A DNA stretch of 64,000 bases from Natronorubrum tibetense GA33 (GCF_000383975.1 NZ_KB913017.1:1061133-1125132); one strand, 5' to 3'. Positions 44,561 through 54,236 are shown, counted from the first letter of the stretch. Program-made: numbers and translations. The notes: generated by a model not told the origin, from the sequence alone.

Positions 44561-45223
44561 TCAGTCATCGTACTCGAGGATCGCGTCGAGGAGTTTCGTC
44601 TGTGCGGCCGCGAGGTGTTCGGTAAACGTCGTGCTCGTGATCTCGAGTTCCTCGGCGACCTCGCCGGCGTTGGCCCGCTTGGGATGTTCGAAGTACCCCA
44701 TCCGGTGGGCCGTCTCGAGGACCTCCAACTGTCGCGCGGTCAGCGTGCTCCGGTCGACGAAGACGAGGTTCGTCTCGGCGTGGTCCTGCTGGGACTGGAG
44801 CAGTCGCTGGACATCGAGGTTCGAGAACTGCGCCTTGAGGTCGCCGATGATCGCCTGTAATCCCTCCATATCCGGCGCGTGGAAGGTGAGAAACAGCGCC
44901 GACCCCCGCGTTCGGACGTCGACCACGGGCGAGTCGTGGCGTTCGATCCACTCGCAGGGACAGCCGCGACCGAGATCGCGAGTGAATCGGTACACCTCGC
45001 TCGTGCCGTAGGAGAAGATCGATGTCAGTTCGACGTCGGTGTCGAACGAGTCGGGGTACTCCTCGGCCTCGAGCATGAACTCCTCGGAGACGCGTTCCGG
45101 CGCGTCCGGGCTCGTACTCTTCGAGACGGATTGGACATTCCCGCTTGCCGCCCCAGCGGTCTGTGTGACGACACAGCCGGCCGGATCGTCGATCTTGACC
45201 TCCGCGCGAATCCCCGAAGACAT
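44561..45223 (-). CDS. HTH-10 transcriptional regulator
   Basis: The 220-residue protein has an N-terminal bacterio-opsin-activator-like sensory region, including GRGCPCEWIERHDSPVVDV and LFLTFHAPDMEGLQAIIGDL, and a C-terminal HTH-10 domain (LTARQLEVLETAHRMGYFEH ... TTFTEHLAAAQTKLLD). The CPCE motif recurs in regulators such as DmsR and may sense redox or metals; that is an inference. Divergent from an ArsR-like regulator. The ATG at 45223 lies after a TTTAGG-type box about 25-30 nt upstream. Confidence 0.85.
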   Translation of the reverse strand: MSSGIRAEVKIDDPAGCVVTQTAGAASGNVQSVSKSTSPDAPERVSEEFMLEAEEYPDSFDTDVELTSIFSYGTSEVYRFTRDLGRGCPCEWIERHDSPVVDVRTRGSALFLTFHAPDMEGLQAIIGDLKAQFSNLDVQRLLQSQQDHAETNLVFVDRSTLTARQLEVLETAHRMGYFEHPKRANAGEVAEELEITSTTFTEHLAAAQTKLLDAILEYDD

Positions 45224-45416
45224 CGAGTACAGATGCGGCCGGCGGCCTCCTAAACCCTGCGTCCGCAGCCGTACGACAGGAACCGTCCATTCGATCCGTG
45301 ACAGAACAGCCTCGAGACGGACTCGAGCGCCAAATTTCGCCGACCCCATATAAAGCACCCTGTATTTAGTGGGGCTCAATTGGAGGTGGACCGACCGTTA
45401 CGACGAAGTGAAGACC

Positions 45417-45803
45417 ATGTCCGCTACGAACCCCACCACGAAGCGAGGATGGCCAACAACCGACGACGTAGCCGACGCCGGTGCGGTGCTCGGCGCACTG
45501 GACGACGACGCCTGCCGAGCCATCCTCGAGGCGACGAGCGAGGAGTCGTTGACCGCAACTGAACTCTCCGATCAGTGTGAGATTCCGATGTCGACGGCCT
45601 ACCGAAAGGTGGAGAAGCTGACCGAAGCCGACCTCGTCGAGGAGCGGGTCCGCATCAACACCTCCGGCAAGCACGCGACGGAGTACCGCAAGTCCTTCGA
45701 CGACGTTCTCGTCTCGGTCGACGGCGGCGACATCGCGGTCGAGATGACGAAATCCGACGCCGACACCGACGCCAGCGCGCCCTACGCCGTCGCCGACGAC
45801 TGA
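45417..45803 (+). CDS. ArsR-like winged-helix regulator
   Basis: The 128-residue protein contains one winged helix: AVLGALDDDACRAILEATSE, LTATELSDQCEIPMSTAYRK and EADLVEERVRINTSGKHATEY. It ends in an acidic tail. The family is common in haloarchaea and binds DNA as a dimer. Divergent from the HTH-10 gene at 44561-45223, sharing a 193-bp control region with a CATATAAAG box at about 45348-45356. Effector unknown. Confidence 0.8.
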   Translation: MSATNPTTKRGWPTTDDVADAGAVLGALDDDACRAILEATSEESLTATELSDQCEIPMSTAYRKVEKLTEADLVEERVRINTSGKHATEYRKSFDDVLVSVDGGDIAVEMTKSDADTDASAPYAVADD

Positions 45804-45974
45804 TCGCTCCGACGCATCCGCGACCCACTGCTCGAGACGGTCGTAGCGGACGGCCGATCCGGTTCAGGCAGTCCGATCCGCTCGAGCACTACACTCCTGC
45901 TTCGTTTTCGTTCGTTTCGACGACATCGTTCAGCCTCGATCCCGACGGCCGACAGCCGTAGCGACGGCATCGCG

Positions 45975-46610
45975 TCAGTCGATACGCCCGTCGTGTTCCT
46001 CGTCGATCATCGCGAGAAAACGATCCGGGACGGCCGAGACGACGTGATCGGGAGCGCGCTCGAGGAGCCATTCGCCCGCGCTCGCGAGCGGTTTTCTGAT
46101 CAGCGCATAGCCGATCGAGACGGCGAGCAGTGCGACCACGGTCGTCCGAATCGTGCCTTCGAAGACGACCAGCGCGGGGAGGGCCAGCACGGCCGCGAGC
46201 GCGAGGTCCTCCGGTGCGCCGTCGTAGCGAACCCACCGTCGCGGCTCGAGCCATCGGTCGTGATAGTGGCTGTAGACCGCGCGCTCGGAGGTGGCCTGCC
46301 AGGATTTCGGCTCGAGACCGCCGCCCAAATAATCCGAGAGCGAGTGGAGCGCGGCGGCGAGGAGGAAGACGGCGAGGCCGACGGTGGCCGCCGTCGGGAC
46401 GGCGACGGCGACGACGCTCGCGGGCGTGGCGACGAGCCAGTAGTAGACGGGAAAGTGAAGCGTCCGCCGGTGGGCCCCGACGAGGTCGAGATCCGGGAAA
46501 ATTCCGCCGAGAATCGCCGCGACCGCGACGACGACCGCGAACTGCGGCGCGAGGGGGGCGAGGAGGGCGGCGAGAACGAGCCCCGCGAAGGCGTGAGTCG
46601 TGGCCATCAT
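45975..46610 (-). CDS. YdjM-like membrane-bound metal-dependent hydrolase
   Basis: The 211-residue protein has about five hydrophobic helices and the family motifs MATTHAFAGLVLAALL, LGGIFPDLDLVGAHRRTLHF and LHSLSDYLGGGLEPKSWQ with conserved His and Asp, as in LexA-binding, membrane-associated putative hydrolases. Reaction unknown. Divergent from the membrane protein at 46782. Confidence 0.8.
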   Translation of the reverse strand: MMATTHAFAGLVLAALLAPLAPQFAVVVAVAAILGGIFPDLDLVGAHRRTLHFPVYYWLVATPASVVAVAVPTAATVGLAVFLLAAALHSLSDYLGGGLEPKSWQATSERAVYSHYHDRWLEPRRWVRYDGAPEDLALAAVLALPALVVFEGTIRTTVVALLAVSIGYALIRKPLASAGEWLLERAPDHVVSAVPDRFLAMIDEEHDGRID

Positions 46611-46781
46611 GGAAACTCGAGTAGGGGCGACGATCGGATACGTTCGGCGGCAGCATACGACTGGTCAGGCGGGGGCTACGCGCCCGTCCACTCGAACGCG
46701 TGGGGGCGCAAGCGCTGCGCGACGGGCACTGCAAGCCCCGTGTTTTAGCGAGCGTCCGCCGTACGTGACGAACGATCTCTC

Positions 46782-48053
46782 GTGCCGACACGCGCATTTC
46801 ACGGGCAGCGAACGAACGCCCTCCTCTCGTGGGTCGCCGTCGCCATCGTGCTCGCCGTCGGCGGCTGGGCGCTCCTCGAGGGACTCGTCCACGAAACGCT
46901 GTTCGCCGCGACCGTCGTCGCGATCGCTCTCGTCCCGGCCGCTGTGCTCGGCTCGAAACGCGCTGCACTCCCCTGGGAGGTGACGGTCGCGGCGGTCGTA
47001 CCGCTGCTCGCAGCGACTATCGCACCGGATCTCTGGACCCGACAGATCGTCCTGTACGCCGGCGCAGCCGCGCTCGCGCTGGCGCTCACGCTCGAGGTTC
47101 ACGGCCTCACCGAGGTGCAGTTCGAGCGGTGGCTCGCCGTCGCGTTCGTCACGATGCTTGCGGCCGCCATCGCGGCGACGTGGGCGACGCTCACCTGGGC
47201 GCAGGATCTCGTCGCAGGAACCAGCATCATCGCGAGCAACGCGGAGGTGATGTGGTTGCTGATCGCCGCCACTGCGGCAGGACTGTTCGCTGGCGTCTGC
47301 TTCGATCTCTACTACCGAGGGTTCCCCGGCGAGGAACTCGTCTCGGCGCCGGTCGACGGGATCGACGAGGAGCGGTTCGCGATCCGGTCGGGTATCGACG
47401 ACTATCCCTCGCTCGAGGAGCGACTGCCGGTTTCGGCGACGGTCCAGTGGTGGCTCGTCCAGACCCTCCGGGCGGGACTAGCAGCGATGGTCGCGTACGC
47501 GTTGCTCACCTTCGACACCGGGACCGTCACGAACGTCGCACCGATGCTCGCGATCACGTTCATCCCGACGCTGCTGCGTCGGCGGTACGGGTTGCCGTTC
47601 GATTCGGGGCTCGTGCTCTGGATCACGCTCGTGGTCACCCTCCACGCCGCGGGCTCGTTCTACATCTACGAGCGCTCGTTCTGGTGGCACAACGTCACCC
47701 ACCCGCTCTCGGCCACGCTCGTCGGCGCGGTGGGCTACGTCGTGATCCGATCGCTCGACGAACTGCGCGAGGAGATCCACCTCCCGCCGGTGCTCGTTCC
47801 GGGTTTCGTCGTGCTCTTCGTGCTTTCCTTCGGCGTCTTCTGGGAGATTGGCGAGTTCGCACAGGATATTGTCGCCGACTACGCCGGCATCCAGATGCCC
47901 CTGGCCCAGCACGGCCTCGACGACACGATGACCGACATCGTCTTCAACACGCTCGGTGCGATCATCGTCGCGGTGTGGGGGCTGCCGTACCTCACGGACC
48001 TCACCGACGCCGTGACGGATCGACTCGAGGAGTGGGGCGGGCTGAATCGATGA
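46782..48053 (+). CDS. Large multi-helix membrane protein, YjdF-like C-terminal part
   Basis: The 423-residue protein has roughly 10-11 hydrophobic segments. The C-terminal third contains FWWHNVTHPLSATLVGAVGY, VFWEIGEFAQDIV and QHGLDDTMTDIVFNTLGA, resembling the YjdF/DUF2238-type membrane family with conserved His and Asp residues. The N-terminal half is unassigned. It starts at a GTG. Function unknown. Confidence 0.65.
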   Translation: MPTRAFHGQRTNALLSWVAVAIVLAVGGWALLEGLVHETLFAATVVAIALVPAAVLGSKRAALPWEVTVAAVVPLLAATIAPDLWTRQIVLYAGAAALALALTLEVHGLTEVQFERWLAVAFVTMLAAAIAATWATLTWAQDLVAGTSIIASNAEVMWLLIAATAAGLFAGVCFDLYYRGFPGEELVSAPVDGIDEERFAIRSGIDDYPSLEERLPVSATVQWWLVQTLRAGLAAMVAYALLTFDTGTVTNVAPMLAITFIPTLLRRRYGLPFDSGLVLWITLVVTLHAAGSFYIYERSFWWHNVTHPLSATLVGAVGYVVIRSLDELREEIHLPPVLVPGFVVLFVLSFGVFWEIGEFAQDIVADYAGIQMPLAQHGLDDTMTDIVFNTLGAIIVAVWGLPYLTDLTDAVTDRLEEWGGLNR

Positions 48054-48225
48054 GTGAATATTAGATCGCTAATTGAGAGGAAGCGACAGAGGTCGAACGT
48101 CGGACTCGCGTTCCGCGACCACTGACGCTCGAGACGTTCGACCGATCCCCGCGAATTGCCGACTGCGGAGAAGCAACGTTCATCACGCTCCTGTCACAAC
48201 TCTCGTCCGGTGACTACTGGTACGT

Positions 48226-49521
48226 TTGCAGCCACTCTTATCTATTAAACGACAGGTAAACGCGCTTCGAGGCGACGGCCGCGGAACGGTGCTGGTCGCG
48301 GTCGCTTGCGGCTGGGGGCTCTCCATGGGGGTCAGGATGATCTATCCCGTGTTGCTTCCCCACTTGCAGGCGGCCTACGACCTCGACTACACGACCGCGG
48401 GACTGCTGTTGACCGTCCTCTTCCTCGCGTACGCGTTCGGACAGCTTCCCGGCGGCGTGCTCGCCGACCGGTTCGCGGAGCGCCACATTCTCGCGGGGAG
48501 CGTCGCCCTCTGTGCGGCGACGATACTGCTGGTCGTCACGGCCGGGACGCCGGCCCTGCTGTTCCTCGCGACGATCCTGTTCGGCTTCGGCGCGGCGCTG
48601 TACGCCGTCGCGCGATACACGACCCTTGCGAGGCTCTACCCCGACACCATCGGCTCCGCAAACGGCGTGACGGCGGCCGCACAGGACGCCGGCCAGTCGG
48701 TGCTCCCACCGCTTGCGGGATTGCTCGCGGGCGTCCTCGCCTGGCAGTACGGCTTCGGCTTCGCGATCCCGCTTTTCGTGGGCGTCGCCATCCTGCTCTG
48801 GTGGGTCGTCCCCGAAAGCGACGGCGAGGGCTCGAGCGTCGATAGCGGCGCGGCCGACGATTCCGGGACCGGAACCGATGCCGACGGTGCGCTCTCGCTC
48901 GAGACGGCACGGCTGGTCGCCTCGGAGCTCCGAAATCCGTCGATCATGTACGGGACGGCGATCTTCACGCTCGGGCTCTGTATCTGGCAGGCGTTTACGG
49001 GCTTTTATCCGACGTACGTGATCGAAGTGAAGGGGCTGTCCTCGACGGTCGCGTCGATCCTGTTCGGGACGTTCTTCGCGCTCGGCGTCGTGATCAAGCC
49101 GATCGCGGGCGGAGCCTACGATCGGATCGGACTGCGACGGTCGCTGCTCGTTCTGCTTGGCGTTTCCGGAAGCGCGCTCGCCGTCCTCCCGTTCGTCGAG
49201 GGGCTGGTGCCGATCGCCGCGATCACCGTGCTCGTAAGCTTTCTGCTCGGGTTTGGCGTGGTCACGGAGGCGTATCTGATCCTCGAACTCCCCGAGGAGA
49301 TCCGCGGCACCGGGTTCGGGCTCCTGCGAACGATCGCGTTCGGTGTCGGAGCGTTGAGCCCGGTCGTCTTCGGTGCCGCCGCCGACCGCGGGCTCTTCGA
49401 TTACGCCTTCTTCGCGCTGGCTGCAATCGCGGCTGTGATGATTCTCCTCGCGCTGCGAGTTCCGGCCGCAAAAGAAACCGAATCGGACGACCGCAGACCG
49501 TCCGAGGATCCGTCCGCGTAG
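48226..49521 (+). CDS. MFS transporter
   Basis: The protein (up to 431 residues) has 12 predicted helices and MFS loop motifs, for example GQLPGGVLADRFAERHILAG (motif A) and KPIAGGAYDRIGLRRSLLVL in the second half, with an acidic central loop at about 200-225. Substrate unknown. The start is uncertain: TTG at 48226 gives the longest form, while a TTATCTATTAAA box at 48237-48248 would favour the GTG at 48289, which cuts close to helix 1. Confidence 0.82.
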   Translation: MQPLLSIKRQVNALRGDGRGTVLVAVACGWGLSMGVRMIYPVLLPHLQAAYDLDYTTAGLLLTVLFLAYAFGQLPGGVLADRFAERHILAGSVALCAATILLVVTAGTPALLFLATILFGFGAALYAVARYTTLARLYPDTIGSANGVTAAAQDAGQSVLPPLAGLLAGVLAWQYGFGFAIPLFVGVAILLWWVVPESDGEGSSVDSGAADDSGTGTDADGALSLETARLVASELRNPSIMYGTAIFTLGLCIWQAFTGFYPTYVIEVKGLSSTVASILFGTFFALGVVIKPIAGGAYDRIGLRRSLLVLLGVSGSALAVLPFVEGLVPIAAITVLVSFLLGFGVVTEAYLILELPEEIRGTGFGLLRTIAFGVGALSPVVFGAAADRGLFDYAFFALAAIAAVMILLALRVPAAKETESDDRRPSEDPSA

Positions 49522-49548
49522 CCGACGAGGCCGGTCGAGTCGTAAGCG

Positions 49549-51471
49549 TCAGTCGTCCGCCGGTGCCGCCGAGTCGCCCGCGGAGACGCCCGTTCCGGGG
49601 CCGAGATCGATCTCGAGTTCCTCGAGTTTCTCGTCCGGCACGACGCCGTCGACCCAGCCGCGGTGGTCGTAGTACTCTTCTTTCATCTCCTCGAGTTCGC
49701 AGTACTCGCCCTCGCTGGCGCCCTGTCCGCGGATGCCGTCCTCGAGGAATCGCGCGGGCAGCGAGTCGTCGTCGCCGTCAAAGCCGACGAGGTTGTTGTA
49801 GTACCGTTCGAGGTTGTAGATCCGCTCGCCGGCCTCGAGCAGGTCCTCCTCGCCGACGTCCAGTCCGGTCATCCCGTTGTACTGGAGGACGTACTCCTCG
49901 ATGCCCTCCGCGAAGGCGTTGAACTTGCAGATGTCGAACGAGTCGCTGATGGCGTGGAGGTCCTGGAAGGCGGCGGTGAGTTCGCCCTTCCCCTCGTACT
50001 CGTAGGGGTCGACCTTCTCCGGGATGCCCAGGATTTCGGCGGCGGGGGTATAGCCCCGCAAGTGGCAGGCCCCACGGTTCGAGGTGGCGTAGCCGATGCC
50101 CATCCCCTTCATACAGCGCGGGTCGTAGGCCGCGATGGTCTGACCCTTGACGGCCAGCGAGTTCTCGTGGGCGTCTTTCGCCTCGGCGACGCGACGCGGC
50201 CCTTCGGCCAGCAGATCCGCGAAATCGTTCTCGCGGTGGGCGATCGCCTCGATCATGTCGATCATCGTTTCGGTGTCGCCCCACTCGAGTTCGCCCACGC
50301 CCTCGAGTTTGCCCTCGTCGGTCATCTCCATGGCCATCGCCATCATGTTCCCGGTGTCGATGGTGTCGACGCCCATGTCGTTACAGCGTTCGAGCATGAG
50401 CGCGACGGCGTCGCGGTCGGTGTGGCCCGAGTTCGGGCCGAGCGCGTAGGCCGACTCGTACTCGTAGGACTCCGTGCGGACGTTCATCTCCTCGCCCTTG
50501 TGCATCGCGGTCACTTCGACTTCCTTCTTGCAGGCGACCGGACAGGAATGACAGGTCGGTTCGTCGACCAGAATGTTCTCGCGGACGTTCTCGCCGGAGA
50601 CGCGCTCGGCGTCGATGTCGACACCTTCCGCGTCGCGCATGGCTTCGGTCGAGGTGTACTGTCCGTTTTTCGTCGGCAATCCGTCCATCTCCTCGCCGAT
50701 GTTCATCAGGACGTTCGTCCCGTACATCGAGAGCCCGCCCTCGTTGGGCGCGGTGACATCGGACTCCGTGATGGCCTGCATGGCCTGCTGGTGACCCTCC
50801 TTGAACGTCTCCGGATCCGCGGGCTGGGGCATCCGGGTGGTGGACTTGACGACGATGGCCTTGAGGTTCTTCGACCCCATCACACAGCCCGTACCGCCGC
50901 GACCGGAGGCCCGGTCGTCCTCGTTCATGATGCAGGCGTACTTGACGCCGTTCTCGCCGCCGGGACCGATCCCCATAACGCTGAGGTTCTTCCCGTAGGA
51001 TCCATCTACTTCCTCCTCGAGCGTATCGCGAGTCTCGTGGAACCCCTCACCCCAGAGGTGGGAGGCGTCTCGCAGTTCGATCTCGCCGTCCTCGACGACG
51101 GCGTACACCGGTTCGTCGGCTTCGCCTTCGAAGAGGAGGCCGTCGAAACCGGCCCACTTGAGCCGTGCGCCGGACCAGCCGCCGTGGTGGCTGTCGGTGA
51201 CGGTACCAGTCAGCGGCGACTTCGTACAGACCGCGATCCGGCCGCTCATCGTCACCTGGGTGCCCGACAGCGGCCCGTTCATAAAGGCAAGCAGGTTGTC
51301 GGGACCGAGCGGATCGACGTCCACTCCCTGTTCGAAGACGTACTTTACGCCGAGCCCCCGTGCGCCGATATATTTCTTTGCGTCCTCCTCATCGATCGAT
51401 TCGTACGCGACCTCCCCGTCCGAAAGATCCACACGGGCGACCCTATCTTGAAATCCGCCGAGTTCAGTCAT
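49549..51471 (-). CDS. Aldehyde ferredoxin oxidoreductase, tungsten-pterin type
   Basis: The 640-residue enzyme oxidises aldehydes to acids using a tungsten bis-pterin and a 4Fe-4S cluster. Family features: YIGARGLGVKYVFEQGVD, PLSGTQVTMSGRIAVCTKSP, DSHHGGWSGARLKWAGFDGL, ASGRGGTGCVMGSKNLKAIV, PTCHSCPVACKKEV and ATSNRGACHLRGYTPAAEI. The four cluster cysteines are in the CxxCxxxC region plus a distal Cys (DICKFNAFAEG). The start is supported by GGTGAGGAG about 10 nt upstream of the ATG at 51471. Stands alone. Confidence 0.93.
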   Translation of the reverse strand: MTELGGFQDRVARVDLSDGEVAYESIDEEDAKKYIGARGLGVKYVFEQGVDVDPLGPDNLLAFMNGPLSGTQVTMSGRIAVCTKSPLTGTVTDSHHGGWSGARLKWAGFDGLLFEGEADEPVYAVVEDGEIELRDASHLWGEGFHETRDTLEEEVDGSYGKNLSVMGIGPGGENGVKYACIMNEDDRASGRGGTGCVMGSKNLKAIVVKSTTRMPQPADPETFKEGHQQAMQAITESDVTAPNEGGLSMYGTNVLMNIGEEMDGLPTKNGQYTSTEAMRDAEGVDIDAERVSGENVRENILVDEPTCHSCPVACKKEVEVTAMHKGEEMNVRTESYEYESAYALGPNSGHTDRDAVALMLERCNDMGVDTIDTGNMMAMAMEMTDEGKLEGVGELEWGDTETMIDMIEAIAHRENDFADLLAEGPRRVAEAKDAHENSLAVKGQTIAAYDPRCMKGMGIGYATSNRGACHLRGYTPAAEILGIPEKVDPYEYEGKGELTAAFQDLHAISDSFDICKFNAFAEGIEEYVLQYNGMTGLDVGEEDLLEAGERIYNLERYYNNLVGFDGDDDSLPARFLEDGIRGQGASEGEYCELEEMKEEYYDHRGWVDGVVPDEKLEELEIDLGPGTGVSAGDSAAPADD

Positions 51472-51588
51472 GATAACTCCTCACCGTTCACTTCGTCGCC
51501 TATGATGTTAGTCGTTCTCACCCAACCGTAACCAGAATACATTACGTTCGGTATTCAGTTCGAGTACGGTTAGGTACGAGAGTCAGTC

Positions 51589-51600
51589 AACACGTGTTGA
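51589..51600. promoter_or_regulatory. Perfect 12-bp palindrome
   Basis: CAACACGTGTTG lies about 120 nt upstream of the aldehyde oxidoreductase start, inside an outer AGTCAG...CTGACT pair. It could be an operator or part of a terminator for the DUF1328 gene. Confidence 0.4.
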
Positions 51601-51704
51601 ATGAGTGTCTGACTGCTGGCTAGCAAATACTGCCAGATCGTAACTGATGATGGTCTCGAGTCGATGTCGAAACGAGACGAAACTGGAACTCGAGACGGCG
51701 GCCG

Positions 51705-51899
51705 CTACAGGAGGAGCGCGACGATCGCGAGAATGATGAAGATCAGCACGAAAATCCGCGCAATCTCCATCGAGATCCCGGCGACGCCGCGAGCGCCGAC
51801 CGCCGCGGCGACGATCGCTAGCACGAAGAAGATTAGCGCCCAGTACAGGAAGCCGCCGCCGCCCATCTGCAGTGGTACCGACGTTGCGATATCGAGCAT
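51705..51899 (-). CDS. DUF1328-family small membrane protein
   Basis: The 64-residue protein has two helices (LYWALIFFVLAIVAAAVGA and MEIARIFVLIFIILAIVALL) joined by RGVAGIS, the standard DUF1328/YtjA layout. Such proteins are stress-linked in bacteria but without known mechanism. The ATG at 51899 fits the family start. Confidence 0.85.
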   Translation of the reverse strand: MLDIATSVPLQMGGGGFLYWALIFFVLAIVAAAVGARGVAGISMEIARIFVLIFIILAIVALLL

Positions 51900-51997
51900 A
51901 GTCGGAGCTATCACGACCTGATAGATAAACCTCGGCGACCGTCCAGAACCCTAAGTCCCAACTATAGCCGGGTAAGCATGGCATTCAGCCTGCGGTG

Positions 51998-53938
51998 TCA
52001 ACCCGAGAGTTTACCCTCGTCGAAGAGCGCCCGGCAGAGTTTCGCTTCGGCCGTCCGCAGGTGTTCGTGGAACGTCGGACGCGAGACGCCCATCGTCTGG
52101 GCGAGTTCCTCGCCGGTCGTCGGCCGAGGCCACTCGAAGTAGCCGCTGAGATACGCGCGCTGTAACGCGGCGAACTGCCGATCGGTGAGATCACGCTCGA
52201 GTCGCGCCGCGAACTCCTGGCGCGTCTCGGGGTCACGGTCGCGCTGCTGGAACGAGACGATGTCCGTCCCTTCGTACCGATCCTCGAGGGCTTCGACGAT
52301 CGAACGGACGTTCGCCGAGCGGGGGATCTCGAGCGTGAGACGCGCCCGACCGTCCTCGCTCTCGATCGCCTCGGTACGGACGCCGCGCTCGGAGAGCCAG
52401 CCGACGAGGTCATCCCCGCCCGCGAGTTCGATCAGACACTCTGACTCGCGCTCGACGACGATTCGACAATCGAGGCCGGCGTCCGCCGCGGCCGTCTCGA
52501 GGGCCTCCGCGGTCGCGTCGGGGCCGGTGACAGTGAACAGCGACATCGTCTCGTTGTCGGTGCGGTGCACCGAGCGACGGTACTCGAGTCGACAGTCCGC
52601 CGCCGCGGAGACGGCGACGGGGGCGAGCGACCGATCGGTGAGCGTGAGTTCGACGGCGACGACCGCGTCGGTCTCGAGGACGCGGCTGGTCTCACGGGCG
52701 TTGACACCGCTTGCGACCGCGCGGGCCAGTGCGGAGAGGATCACCGTTTCGCGATCATCGATCGCTCGGCCGCGATCGGTTCGAACGGTGAGGACGCCGT
52801 ACTCGATGCCGTTGTACGACAGCGGGAACGACGCGTGGGTCGTCCCCCCGAGCGTTCCGGTAGCCGCCTCGGTCTCGGCGAGCGCGGTGGCTGCGGGGTG
52901 GTCGCTGGCGGTCGTGACGTCCGACGTGTCGCCACACTCGCCGGCGCTCGTCCGGACGTCAATCGTCCCCGTCGCAGGGTTTCGCTCGCCGATCCACGCG
53001 CCGTCGTAGCCCGTCTCCGCGGCGATCCGCTCGCAGACGTCGGTCTCGAGCCCGGAGCGATCGGTTGCACCGGCGACGACGTCCGTCACGTCCTGAATCA
53101 ACCCCTCAATGCGCTCGAGGAGGTACTCGAGCTCCTCGGTCCGGGTCTCGAGCGCGAGTTCGGCCTCCTTTCGAGCCGTGATGTCGTTCTGGAAGCCGAT
53201 GTAGTGGGTGACCGTTCCCGCCTCGTCGCGGACGGGAGCGATCGTGACCTCGTTCCAGAACTCGGTGCCGTCCTTGCGATAGTTCTTGATCTCGACCGTC
53301 ACCGGGTAGTCCTCGTCGATCGCAGCCGCCATCTCGGCGACAGCCGCCTCGCTCGAGTCCTCGCCCTGCAGGAATCGACAGTTGCGACCGATGACATCGT
53401 CGTAGTCGTAGCCGGTCATCTCCTCGTAGGCGTCGTTGACGTAGACGAGCGGGTTGTCCTCGAGGTCCGGATCCGAGATGGTAATCCCGACCGGCGCTTC
53501 GTTGATCGCCCGATCTTTGACCGCGTAGTCGCTCTCGGCTGGCGACGCGGGCTCGTCGACGTCCCCGGTTGCCGACTCGAACGTGATCGTCGCGCGCTCG
53601 GTCGACCGGTGGATCCTGGCATCGTACCGATCGGCGGCGGTCTCGTCACCGCTGTCGCCGCCGATTTCGAGTGTCACGCGACGAACCGTACCGGCCGTCG
53701 TCTCGTGGATCTCGTCCTCGAGTCGAGCCCACGACGCGAATACGGCCGTCGCCTCCCACTCGCCCGCGCCGGTTTCGTGTGCGTCGGCGTCCAGTCCGAA
53801 CGCGTCTCGCGCCGCGCCGTTGGCGTACGTGATCGTCCCATTCGTCACGGCAACGACGGGATCGACGAGCGTCTCGAGCGCTACGGCCGCCGGTGTGGCC
53901 CGTCCCCCGCCACCGTACTCCGCGTCGGCATTCTCCAT
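51998..53938 (-). CDS. LOV-GAF-HTH10 transcription factor, bacterio-opsin activator type
   Basis: The 646-residue protein has a degenerate PAS (about 15-130), a LOV domain (about 143-262), a coiled linker, a GAF domain (about 285-420), the bacterio-opsin activator-type region and a C-terminal HTH-10 domain (LTDRQFAALQRAYLSGYFEW ... RPTFHEHLRTAEAKLC). The LOV signature GRNCRFLQG is intact, with the adduct-forming Cys187, and flavin-contacting positions Asn219 (IKNYRKDG), Asn229 (FWNE) and Gln250 (GFQNDIT) are all present. This predicts a blue-light-responsive DNA-binding protein. It has no partner kinase next to it. Confidence 0.88.
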   Translation of the reverse strand: MENADAEYGGGGRATPAAVALETLVDPVVAVTNGTITYANGAARDAFGLDADAHETGAGEWEATAVFASWARLEDEIHETTAGTVRRVTLEIGGDSGDETAADRYDARIHRSTERATITFESATGDVDEPASPAESDYAVKDRAINEAPVGITISDPDLEDNPLVYVNDAYEEMTGYDYDDVIGRNCRFLQGEDSSEAAVAEMAAAIDEDYPVTVEIKNYRKDGTEFWNEVTIAPVRDEAGTVTHYIGFQNDITARKEAELALETRTEELEYLLERIEGLIQDVTDVVAGATDRSGLETDVCERIAAETGYDGAWIGERNPATGTIDVRTSAGECGDTSDVTTASDHPAATALAETEAATGTLGGTTHASFPLSYNGIEYGVLTVRTDRGRAIDDRETVILSALARAVASGVNARETSRVLETDAVVAVELTLTDRSLAPVAVSAAADCRLEYRRSVHRTDNETMSLFTVTGPDATAEALETAAADAGLDCRIVVERESECLIELAGGDDLVGWLSERGVRTEAIESEDGRARLTLEIPRSANVRSIVEALEDRYEGTDIVSFQQRDRDPETRQEFAARLERDLTDRQFAALQRAYLSGYFEWPRPTTGEELAQTMGVSRPTFHEHLRTAEAKLCRALFDEGKLSG

Positions 53939-54047
53939 ACACGTCCTTCGAGCGGGAAGGCCTAAGAACCTCGGTGATGGGACGAACGGTTTACTCGACG
54001 GACAGGTACCCCCGAATGTTATATCATGTCATGACATAGAGTGACAC

Positions 54048-54236
54048 ATGTCTGCGTACAGATCACCGTTCGAACAACTCCGAGCGAAATTCGACGAATC
54101 GAGCCCAGAGTGTCCGGCGTGTGGGTACCACGACAGCGACGGAAGCTGGCGTGTCACGACCACTGGAAGCCGCGTCACCTACCAGTTCGTCTGTCCCACC
54201 TGCGATGCAATCAAGACGCGGGAGATGCGTCTGTAA
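54048..54236 (+). CDS. Small zinc-finger protein, HVO_0649-like
   Basis: The 62-residue protein (YRSPFEQLRAKFDES, then CPACGYHDSDGSWRV and FVCPTCDAIKTREMRL) is a zinc ribbon with CPxCG and CPxC knuckles 26 residues apart, a layout I associate with the HVO_0649 family of haloarchaeal small zinc-finger proteins. Function unknown. It precedes the HTH-10 gene at 54274 by 37 bp and may be cotranscribed with it. Confidence 0.8.
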   Translation: MSAYRSPFEQLRAKFDESSPECPACGYHDSDGSWRVTTTGSRVTYQFVCPTCDAIKTREMRL

